Positions 46,934 to 58,300 of a stretch of DNA of 64,000 nucleotides are shown here, piece by piece. Positions within the stretch are counted from its first letter, which is position 1, and the number at the start of each line of letters is the position of its first letter. The notes beneath the pieces are model-generated. The model saw nothing but the letters and a program-made list of their open reading frames with translations. It did not search any database and was not told the origin of the DNA. Both the position numbers and the translations under genes were made by a program. Source of the stretch: Adiantum capillus-veneris (lineage: Eukaryota; Streptophyta; Polypodiopsida; Polypodiales; Pteridaceae). Location: NCBI GenBank assembly GCA_014529385.2, contig CM043955.1, positions 153,477,640-153,541,639 on the forward strand, in the 5' to 3' direction.

Positions 46934-49588
46934 CAAAAAGAAGAAAATATTATGCATAAAATAATGACAATATCAAAGAAAGATATCATTATTTTATAGT
47001 CCAATAGGTCCATTGTATGGAAGACTTAGAGTGCCTCTTACATGGTGCCTCCAAGGTTTCCAAAAAATAAAATCATTGGAAAAAAAAGGCCACTGTGTCT
47101 CCAATCTATTGCCCATTTGAAGCATAGAGAGAACCAAGGTCCACCACTTGTCCAAGCTAGACATGGAGCATTGACACAAGATCCAACACTTATCAAGAAC
47201 CCTATAGTATATGTGGCATGGATGCATTGAGCACAAAGTAGTTAGCCTCCTCATCCACTCTCAAGAATTCCTTCTAGCCTAGTGGTAACATGGGATGCAT
47301 TGAGCAACAATAAGTAGTCTAGCCTCCTATCATCTCTTTTTTCTTGTAGCCTAGAGGGATTAGTTTCAAGGTCTATCACTAGTCAAAACTACACATAGAA
47401 CATTGATACAAGGTTCCACCACATGTGAAACCTATCATCTCTAGTAGCATGGATGGTTTGATATCAAGGTTCATCGCGTGTCCTACCTATACTCTATTGT
47501 AGCATATAGATTCTGGTTTGGTGGTACTACACTTGTCCAAACTTGGCTTGTTGTTGATATCTGGAGGTAATCAAGGGTCCTCCACTTGTCCAAGTTAGGC
47601 ATATAAAACAATTGCAAGGTCCACCATGTGTACAACATATGATTGATTATAGCATGCATGGTCTTATTTCATGGGCAACCATCTTCTCTCCAACATGTGT
47701 CCAACCTCGGCTCCATTGAAGCATGGAGAGAAGCAAGGTCCACCACTTATCAAAGCTATTATTTTCTCCCAGTGCTTTCAAAACCCATAATACGTTGTAC
47801 ATGGGGGGGGGGGATTCTTGTTTCAAGGTCCACCCTTGGCTAAGATTGGATCCATTGAAACATAAAGAGAAGCAAGCTCTACCATTTGTCCAAGCTAGGA
47901 GCCATTGAAACATGAAAAACCCCATAATATGTTGTATACGGGGGTGTTTTTCAAGGTCTACCACTTGTCTAAGCTATGGTCCATTGGAACATGGAGAGAA
48001 GCAAAGCTCCACCACTTTTCTAAGCTAGGATCCATTGAAACATGGAGAGAAGCAAGCTCCATTGTTTGTCTAAGCTAGGCTCCATTGGAACATGGAGAAA
48101 ACAAGCTCCACCACTTGCCTATTATTGCATAGAGATTCTGGTTTGAAGGTCCACCACTTGTCCAACCTTGCCTTCATGTATGGAGATAATCAAGAGTGCA
48201 ATGCTTCTCTAAGCTAGGGACATAAAAGAGTTTCAAGGTCCACTACATATACGATCTATGATGGGTTGTAGCATGGGAGGTTTCATTTTAAGGTTGACCA
48301 CTTCTCCAGCTCCGCTTGTCCAACCTCAGATCCATTGAAGAATGGAGAATAAAGGTGTACCAACTCTCCAAAATAGGCAAGACAATCTCTATAAAACCCA
48401 TGAATTGTTAATATATGCTATGCTGTGGAGTTTTGTTTGAAGTTCCACTCCTTATCCAAGCTACAATCCATTGAAGCATGGAACTAAGTAAGATATATCT
48501 CTAGTCCAAGATAGGATCCATTGAAACATAGAGAGAATCAAGGTCCACCACTTGTCCAAGCTATGCATGGGTAATTGATATAAGGACCACTACGTTTTCA
48601 CCTATACTATGCTCTATCATGGATGGTTTCATATCCCACCAATTTTCCAACCTATTTAGTAGGTTGTATTATGGGGGTTTGGTTTCAAGGTACTTCACTT
48701 GTCTAAGGTGGGTTCCATTGAACCATGGAGAGAAACTATGTCTACCACTTGTCCGAAATATGCTCCTTTAAAACATAAAAACAAGGTCCACCACTTGTCC
48801 AAGCTAAAGTTTCTCTCCATTGAAGCATGGAGAGAAACAAGGTCTACCACCTGTCCAAAATATGCTCCATTGAAACATAAAAGCAAGGTCCACCACTTGT
48901 CCAAGCTAATATAACAAATGGGTGTTGGTTACAAGGTGTACCACACTTGTCTAAACTAGTCTTCATGCAAGGTCTACCACATGTCCAAGCTATATGAGCT
49001 TGTTTTGAAGGTCTACCACACCTCTTGAAATTAGGATCCATGTAAGGTCCACCTTTTGTCAAGCTATGCATTTAATGAGTACTAAAACTAAGTAAATTGC
49101 AGTACTTAAATACCTTTCCAAGCTCATTAAGATTTTGGTCTCTAAGGCCGGCCACCACCACATGTCTAATCTATGCTCTAATTGATTACTTATGCTAGTT
49201 CTCAAAGTCCAAACATAAGCTCCCTTCTAGCAAGGTTAGTTTAAATTTAGGCTCCAGCACCTGTCTAAGCTAGGTTCAATTTATGAAGCATCACCATTTA
49301 ACCATGCTACGATCTAATGTATCATATCAAGGGGGTATTGATAAAAGGTCCAAAACTTATTGAGTTCAAGCTCTTAAGTAATTAAGTCTTTGTGAGTATT
49401 AAATGTTTTAGTTTTAGTCTACAGATCCACCATTCAAAAACTCAAGTAATTTACTATTTACATTCAAACCTTGAATGCTTGAGATAAAAAATACAACTCA
49501 ATCAATACTATATAAAGCAAAATCTAACATTAAGAGTATCAAATCAGTAACAAGAAACACTAACATGCACAAGAAACTCAAAACATAC
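46934..49588 (-). other. putative large intron filled with satellite motifs
   Basis: It is bounded by donor GTATGT (49588) and acceptor TTTTTGCAG (46931). It contains scattered plus-strand copies of CCACCACTTGTCCAAGCT and CTCCATTGAAGCATGGAG (for example 47130, 47705, 48548, 48700-48900) and a G11 run near 47804. No other exon was recognised. Confidence 0.5.
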
Positions 49589-50969
49589 GTGTCTCCATTT
49601 CCAAAAAGTCCTCCATTGACAGAGGATGGTGTTGTTGTTGTTCTTCTTCTCTTTGTGGAGAGCACTCCTCTGTAACAGGCACAATGTCGCCTGATTGCGA
49701 AGTGGATTGTTGAAGTCCAGCCCATTTTTCTATATCTTCATGAGACTTAACAAAGTCTAGCAGCATGGTCTCCATGCTTTTTGCCTCCTCCACACTATCA
49801 ATTAAGCAGATGACTTCTTTTTTCTGTTGTATTCCTTCTTGTGCAACCAAGGAGCCATCACCAAAAACATCAACAAGCTTGCGGTCTTCAAAACAATATG
49901 TACGAATGTAGTGCTTGACCAAAGCTCTTTTTTTGGCCTCCAAATATTGCAAATCTGACATATCGTTATCTGCTACTTGAAGAAGAGAACAATCAATTGG
50001 CATGGGATGTTCCTCTGATCTTCTTCTCAGGTCTTCAAATGCATTGCCTTGTCCCAAGAAGGCAATAACTGTTAGGAATTGAATTGCTCCTTTGCAAGGA
50101 GCTGATGGAAAGTGATGCAATGCACCACAACAATGGTAGCTCAGATTATCTCCCATGGCGTGAAAGGCACATTGCAATTTTGTGAAGTTAGTGAAATCCA
50201 CAAATGCAAGAAAGACAAATCCAGGATCTGTTGACCCTCCAGCAATAGCCAAGATCCCATCCAAAGCATTGTTAAATGTCTCCTCACTCCACTTCAAATT
50301 GCCTCCAACGTTTTTTGTCATATCTAAAACACATAAGCCAATAGGCACTTTATTATTGAAGTGGCGCATCAAGTAGAGATTGCCTTCCATTTGTAGGCTC
50401 ACCACATAGATTGACCATGGCAAATCTCTAGGCTCAGTTTTCTCCTTTTGAAGGTGAATTGCCCATTGCATGTATTTTATTGCTCCATCTGGAAAAGCCA
50501 TTTTCTTTGTTCCACGCGTCAAACTAGATCTGATCCATTCCTCGCATAGCATTAAAATTGTTTTATAAACAACATCATTGATGTTATACATTTTGACCAC
50601 CTCCTCCCAGTCTTTACATGGTGAAGACTCATTCAAATTGTTGAAGCCTTCAAGAAGTGCATCTTGAATCAATTTGTCTTGCTTCAACTGCTTGATTCGA
50701 TCATACATGTCAGTTGCATCACCATCCTTTGCACTCTTTGACAGTAAAATCTTCTCATCTCTAATCTCTTCTTGAATAGTCTTTACCTCTGATTCCTCAA
50801 GGCCACAAAGGTATCTAAATACAGTTGTTGGGGGTTTCTTATTCTCCTCTTCTAGATTTTCAATGATTTCTATCCAGCAATCATAAACTAAATCAGAGTA
50901 GGTGACCATGTGTGCCTGTTTAGCAATCCAACTTGCTGCTGCACTCATTCTTGCCAATCGAAGAAAAGC
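49589..50969 (-). CDS. exon 2 of the ParB-like gene: degenerate DNA methyltransferase-like region
   Basis: It joins exon 1 in phase 0 across an 84 bp intron (50970-51053, GTAAGT..TTTTTAG). About 460 codons, no stop. The N-terminal half is helical (LEESEVKTIQEEIRDEKILL). The second half reads PIGLCVLDMTKNVGGNLKWSEETF, where beta-class DNA methyltransferases have DPPYN..g...W, then a central region, then LVDVFGDGSLVAQEGIQQKKEV, like the motif I FxGxG near the C-terminus of that class. Motif IV is DMTK instead of DPPY, so catalysis is unlikely. The tail is Gln/His-rich (REEEQQQHHP). The order motif IV before motif I matches the fragment at 19.4-19.8 kb. The methyltransferase assignment is my inference from motif order. 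Confidence 0.6.
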
Positions 50970-51053
50970 CTAAAAAGAAATAGAGAAATAATTAAACTAT
51001 TGAGCAAGATTTGTTAATTAAACACTATCAAAAAGACAAAGAAAATAACTTAC

Positions 51054-52241
51054 ATCCCATCCGGCACGAGATGCATGTCCCTCTGCAATTCCACTTGCTG
51101 CCTTTGGTGGTCGTCCTGAGAAGATCCATTGACTCCGTAAATGTCTCAATATTTGGCTGTAAGGTTGCTTGACATACAATGCCTGAGCCTCCTCATTTGC
51201 AATGGCAGATATAGCAGTTGCAACAAATGGAGGAGCATTCACAACAATGCGAGCCTTTCTAAATTTATACACGCTAATCAGTCTTTCAAAGATCTCTTTG
51301 TTGTTTTGTTCATTGTGAAGCAAAACTTTTGCAGCATAGATTGAATGCTGCCCATCAAGAATCCAATAATGATAATCTTTAATTTTTTGCTCCTCTACCT
51401 CTTCTACTGCCAAAGGAGTCCCCTTCTTTGATTTTGCATTTCGAACAGGCATCAAATATGCACATGCTGCAGGCTTGGTCGTACTCCGTGAAAATCCAAA
51501 TAACACACTTTCAGCGTGTTTTTTATCCATAATACGTGCATTATAGTGATCAGGAGCAAGCCAACAATTTTGAATAGGGATATCAAATTCCCTATATTGG
51601 AAAGGAAAATAATTTATGTACTTATTCATTCCACCTGTATCTTTTTCTTGTCCTTTCATGGCCTCAGCTTCTAAAACATCTGGATCCACAATTCTCATCT
51701 TTGACATTGAACCCTCTGTTGATGAGGATGCCAAAGATGCCTTGTCTACATCCAAAATGGAACTAGTTCGCTTAGCTTCTACTTTCTGCACTTTTGCTTG
51801 CTTCTTTGTGGATGGTGGTCGTGAAGCTTTCACCTTTTTTCGTTGTAGTGTGGCAATGATGGAGCTTTGAAGTTGATCTGCTGTGATATTTGGATTTGAT
51901 TCTGCAAACTTCCATCCTCGAGAAAACATTGTCTCTTCTTTGTTTCTAGACATGCGCTCCAATGCATATGCTCCTGGAGATAGTTGAAATTCTAGATTCA
52001 TTGGAACTAGAATGTCAATGCATTCCACCTCTGGATGACTATCAACTACAGAGACAGATGCTTCCACAACTTGTCCAACATCTTCAAACAAGCTGTCATT
52101 CTCCTTTTTGGCAATAAATAGATGCACCTTATGAAATTGTGCACCCTCTATACCATGTATGTCCAAATACCATTTCCTAAGATCATTGCAAGTATAGTCA
52201 ACTGAGACAGCAACCCTTGCAACCTGTTTTTTTGGAGCCAT
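51054..52241 (-). CDS. exon 1 of the ParB-like gene: DGQHS domain protein
   Basis: The ATG at 52241 lies six bases after an acceptor (TTTGTTTCAG), so an untranslated upstream exon exists. 396 codons, no stop. Residues 1-130 are a globular region of no known family. About 150-215 is basic and low-complexity (RKKVKASRPPSTKKQAK). From about 225 the ParB-like part follows: FDIPIQNCWLAPDHYNARI, DYHYWILDGQHSIYAAKVLL, KFRKARIVVNAPPFVATAISA and LRHLRSQWIFSGRPP. The DGQH(R/S) box is the hallmark of ParB/Srx-type and DndB-like domains. In bacteria and phages ParB-like domains are often fused to N4/N6 DNA methyltransferases, which is the order seen here with exon 2. It ends at GTAAGT. Acquisition from a prokaryote or virus is possible but unproven. 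Confidence 0.7.
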
Positions 52242-52319
52242 CTTTCCTGAAACAAAAAAAACCAAATGTTATTTTAACATATACTTTTTTGTAATGGATT
52301 AAGTTTGTGTGAATACAAG

Positions 52320-55300
52320 TTCCACCACTTGTTCAAGCTAGATCTAAGCAAGTATACATAGTGATCATTTAAGCTAGTAAACTAAGGGAAGGGAGAAGTA
52401 AGGTCCACCACTTGTCCAAGCTCAGCTCTAGACAACATGGAGAGATTCGAGGTCTACTAATTGTCTAATATAGGCTAACTATATTGAAACATAGAGAGAA
52501 GCAAAGGTCCACCACTTGTCCAATCTAGGGTCCATTGAAACATGGAGAGAAGGATGCTCCACCATTTGTCCAAAATAGGCTCCATTGAAACATGAAGAGA
52601 AGCAAGATGCACCATGTCTTTGAGATGCTAGGCTCCATTGAAATACCTTAAACCCATGATATTTTGTATATGTGGGGTTTAAATTCAAGGTCCACCACTT
52701 GTCCAACCTATTATCCCTAGTAGCATGAGTGGTTTGGTCTCAAGATTCACCACTTTTCCACTCTATGTCATTATATTAAGAAGATCTGGGTGTTAAGGTA
52801 CACCACTTGACCAACCTATAAGGCTATATCTTAAATGGTATTATTTACCACCACTTGGAATGAACATGATGGGTTTTACATTGGGGTATGGTTCCAAGGT
52901 CCACCACTTGTCCAAGCTAACTCTATTGAAACATAGAGAGAATCAAAGGTCCACCACTTGTCCAAGCTAGGCTCCATTGAAACATGGAGAGAAGGATGCT
53001 CCACCATTTGTCCAAGCCAGGTTTGATTGAAACATGAAGAGAAGCAAGGTGCACCATGTCTCCAAAATGCTAGGCTCCATTGAAATATCTTAAACCCATG
53101 ATATTTCGTACATGGGGGGTTTACATTCAAGGTCCACCACTTGTCCAACCTATTATCACTAGTAGCATGAGTGGTTTGATGTCAAGATTCACCACTTTTC
53201 CACTCTATGTCATTATATTAAGAAGATCTGGGTGTTAAGGTCCACCACTTGTCCAACCTATAAGGCTATATCTTAAAGGGTATTCTTTCTCACCACTTGG
53301 AATGACCATGATAGGTTTTACATGGGGGTTTGGTTCCAAGTTCCACCACTTGTCCAAGCTAACTCTATTGAAACATAGAGAGGAGCAAAGGTCCACCACT
53401 TGTCTAAGCTAGGGTCCATTGAAACATGGAGAGAAGGATGCTCCACCATTTGTCCAAGATAGGCTCCATTGAAACATGAAGAGAAGCAAGCTGCACCATG
53501 TCTCCAAGATGCTAAGATCCATTGAAATACCTTAAACCCACGATATTTTGTACATGGGGAGTTTACATTCAAGGTCCACCACTTGTCCAACCTATTATCT
53601 CTAGTAGCATGAGTGGTTTGGTCTCAAGATTCACCACTTTTCCACTCTATGTCATTACGTTAAGAAGATCTGGGTGTTAAGGTCCACCACTTGTCCAACC
53701 TATAAGGCTATATCTTAAAGGGTATTCTTTCTCACCACTTGGAATGACCATGATAGGTTTTACATGGGGGTTTGGTTCCAAGTTCCACCACTTGTCCAAG
53801 CTAACTCTATTGAAACATAGAGAGGAGCAAAGGTCCACCACTTGTCTAAGCTAGGGTCCATTGAAACATGGAGAGAAGGATGCTCCACCATTTGTCCAAG
53901 ATAGGCTCCATTGAAACATGAAGAGAAGCAAGCTGCACCATGTCTCCAAGATGCTAAGATCCATTGAAATACCTTAAACCCACGATATTTTGTACATGGG
54001 GAGTTTACATTCAAGGTCCACCAATTGTCCAACCTATTATCTCTAGTAGCATGAGTGGTTTGGTCTCAAGATTCACCACTTTTCCACTCTATGTCATTAC
54101 GTTAAGAAGATCTGGGTGTTAAGGTCGACTACTTGTCCAACCTATAAGGGTATATCTTAAAGGGTATTCTTTCTCACCACTTGAAATGTCCATGATATGT
54201 TTTACATGGGGGTTTGGCTCCAAGGTCCACCACTTGTCAAGGCTAACTCTATTGAAACATAGAGAGAAACAAAGGTCCACCACTTGTCCAAGCTAGGCTC
54301 CATTGAAACATGGAGAGAAGGATCCTCTACCATTTGACGAAGCTAACTCTATTGAAACATGGGGGGTTTACATTCAAGGTCCACCACTTGTACAACCTAT
54401 TAACGCTAGTAGCATGAGTGGTTTGGTCTCAAGATTCACCACTTTTTCACTCTATGTCATTATATTAAAAATATTTGGGTGTTAAGGTCCACCACTTGTC
54501 CAACCTATAAGGCTATATCTTAAGGGTTATTCTTTCTCACCACTTGGAGTGACCAGCATAGGTTTTACATGGGGGTTTTGTTTCAAGGTCCACCACTTGT
54601 CCAAGCTAACTCTATTGAAACATAGAGAGAATCAAAGGTCCACCACTTGTCCAAGCTAGGGTCCATTGAAACATGAAGAGAAGGATGCTCCACCATTTGT
54701 CCAAGATACGCTCCATTGAAACATGAAGAGAAGCAAGCTACACCATGTCTCCAAGATGCTAGGCTCCATTGAAATACCTCATAACCATGATATTTTGTAC
54801 ATGAGGGGTTTACATTCAAGGTCCACCACTTGTCCAACCTATTATCTCTAGTAGCATGAGTGGTTTGGTCTCAAGATTCACCATTTTTCCACTCTATGTC
54901 ATTCTATTAAGAATATCTGGGTGCTAAGGTCCACCACTTGTCCAACCTATAAGGCTATATCTTAAACTTTATTCTTTCTCACCACTTGGAGTTACCAAGA
55001 TAGGTTTTACATGGGAGTTTGGTTCCAAGGCCCACCACTTGTCCAAGCTAACTCTATTGAAACATAGAGAGAAGCAAAGGTCCACTACTTGTCCAAGCTA
55101 GGCTCCATTGAAACATGGAGAGAAGGATGCTCCACCATTTGTCAAAGATAGGCTCCATTGAAACATGAAGGGAAGCAATCTGCACCATGTCTCCAAGATT
55201 CTAGGATCCATTGAAATACCTTAAACCCACGATATTGTTTACATGTGGGGTTTAAGGTGAAGGTCAGTCACTTTTCCAAGCTACTATCCCTAGTAGCATG

Positions 55301-58300
55301 AGTGGTTTGGTCTCAAGATTTACCATTTTTCCACTCTATGTCGTTATATTATGAAGATCTAGGTTTTAAGGTTGACCACTTGTCCAACCTATAAGGCTAG
55401 ATGTTAAAGGGTATTATTTCTCACCACTTGGAATGACCATGATATGTTTTACATGGGGGTTTGGTTTCAAGGTCCACCACTTGTCCAAGCTAACTCTATG
55501 GAAACATAGAGAGAAGCAAAGGTCCACCACTTGTCCAAGCTAGGCTCCACTGAGACATTTAAAGAAGGATGATCCACCATTGGTGGAAGATAGGCTTCAT
55601 TGAAACATGAAAAGAAGCAAGTTGCACCATGTCTCCAAGATTCTAGGATCCATTAAAATACCTTAAACCCACGATATTGTTTACATGTGGGGTTTAACGT
55701 CACGATCAGTCACTTTTCCAAGCTATTATCCCTAGTAGCATGAGTGGTTATGTCTCAAGATTCACCACTTCTCCACTCTATGTCATTATATAAAGAAGAT
55801 CTAGGTGTTAAGGTCGACCACTTGTCCAACCTATAAGGGTATATCTTAAAGGGTATTCTTTCTCACCACTTGAAACGTCCATGATATGTTTTACATAGGG
55901 GTTTGGTTCCAATGTCCACCACTTATCCAAGCTAACATTATTCTTCTCATAGAGAGAAGCAAAAGGTCCACCACTTGTCCAAGCCAGGCTCCATTGAAAC
56001 ATGGAGAGAAGGATGCTCCACCATTTGTCGAAGCTAACTCTATTGAAACATGGAAGGTTTACATTCAAGGTCCACCAGTTGTCCAACCTATTAACGCTAG
56101 TAGCATGAGGGGTTTGGTCTCAAGATTCACCACTTTTTCACTCTGTGTCATTATATTAAGAATATTTTGGTATTAAGGTCAGCCAGTTGTCCAACCTATA
56201 AGACTATATCTTAATGGTTATTCTTTCTGACCACTTGGAGTGACCATGAAAGGTTTTACATGGGGGTTTGGTTCCAAGGTCCACCACTTGTCCAAGCTAA
56301 CTCTATTGAAACATAGAGAGAAGCAAAGGTCCACCACTTGTCTAAGCTAGGGTCTATTGAAACATGGAGAGAAGGATGCTCCACCATTTGTCCAAGATAG
56401 ACTCCATTGAAACATGAAGAGAAGCAAGCTGCACCATATCTCCAAGATGTTAGCCTCCATCGAAATACCTTAAACCCACGTTATTTTGTACATGGGGAGT
56501 TTACATTCAAGATCAACAATTTGTCCAACCTATTATCGCTAGTAGCATGAGTGGTTTGCTCTCAAGATTCACCACTTTTCCACTCTCTGTCATTATATTA
56601 AGAATATTTGGGTGTTAAGGTCCACCACTTGTCCAACCTATAAGACTATATCTTAATGGTTATTCTTTCTCACCCCTTGAAAGACTATATCTTAATAGTT
56701 ATCCCTAGCTATTATTGCTAGTAGCTTGAGTGGTTTGGTCTCAAGATTCACCACTTTTATTAAGAATATGTGGGTGTTAAGGTCCACCACTTGTCCCACC
56801 TATAAGGCTACATTTTAAAGGTTATTCTTTCTTACTACTTGGAGTGACCATGATAGGTTTTACATGAGGGTTTGGTTCCAAGGTCCACCACTTGTCCAAG
56901 CTAACTCTATTGAAACATAGAGAGAAGCAAAGGTCCACCCCTTGTCTAAGCTAGGGTCAATTGAAACATGGAGAGAAGGATGCTCCACCATTTGTCCAAG
57001 GTAGGCTCCATTGAAACATGAGGAGAATCAAGGTGCACCATGTCTCCAAGATGCTACGCTCCATCGAAAAACATTAAACCCACGATATGTCGTAGATGAG
57101 GGGTTTACATTCAAGGTCCAACACTTGTCCAAGCTATTATTGGTAGTAGCCTGAGTGGTTTGGTCTCAAGATTCACCACTTTTCCACTCTATGTCATTAT
57201 ATTAAGAATATGCGCGTGTTAAGGTCCACCACTTGTCCAACCTATAGTGCTACATCTTAAAGGTTATTCTTTATTACCACTTGGAGTGACCATGATAGGT
57301 TTTAAATGGGGGTTTGGTTCCAAGGTCCACCACTTGTCCAAGCTAACTCTATTGAAACATAGAGAGAAACAAAGGTCCACCACTTATCCAAGCTAGGGTC
57401 CATTGAAACATGGAGAGAAGGATGCTCCACCATTTGTCCAAGATAGGCTCCATTGAAACATGATGAGAAGCAAGCTGCACCATGTCTCCAAGATGCTAAG
57501 CTCCATCGAAATACATTAAACCCACGATATTTCGTAGATGAGGGGTTTACATTCAAGGTCCACCACTTGTCCAAGCTATTATTGCTAGTAGCCTGAGTGG
57601 TTTGGTCTCAAGATTCACCACTTTTATTAAGAATATGTGGGTGTTAAGGTCCACCACTTGTCCCACCTATATGGCTACATCTTAAAGGTTATTCTTTCTT
57701 ACTACTTGGAGTGACCATGATAGGTTTTACATGGGGGTTTGGTTCCAAGGTCCACCACTTGTCCAAGCTAACTCTATTGAAACATAGAGAGAAGCAAAGG
57801 TCCACCCCTTGTCTAAGCTAGGGTCCATTGAAACATGGAGAGAAGGATGCTCCACCATTTGTCCAAGGTAGGCTCAATTGAAACATGAGGAGAAGCAAGG
57901 TGCACCATGTCTCCAAGATGCTAGGCTCCATCGAAAAACATTAAACCCACGATATGTCGTAGATGAGGGGTTTACATTCAAGGTCCACCACTTGTCCAAG
58001 CTATTATTGGTAGTAGCCTGAGTTGTTTGGTCTCAAGATTCACCACTTTTCCACTCTATGTAGTTATATTAAGAATATGCGCGTGTTAAGGTCCACCACT
58101 TGTCCAACCTATAAGGCTACATCTTAAAGGTTATTCTTTATTACCACTTGGAGTGACCATGATAGGTTTTACATGGGGGTTTGGTTCCAAGGTCGACCAC
58201 TTGTCCAAGCTAACTCTATTGAAACATAGAGAGAAACAAAGGTCCACCACTTGTCCAAGCTAGGGTCCATTGAAACATGGAGAGAAGGATGCTCCACCAT

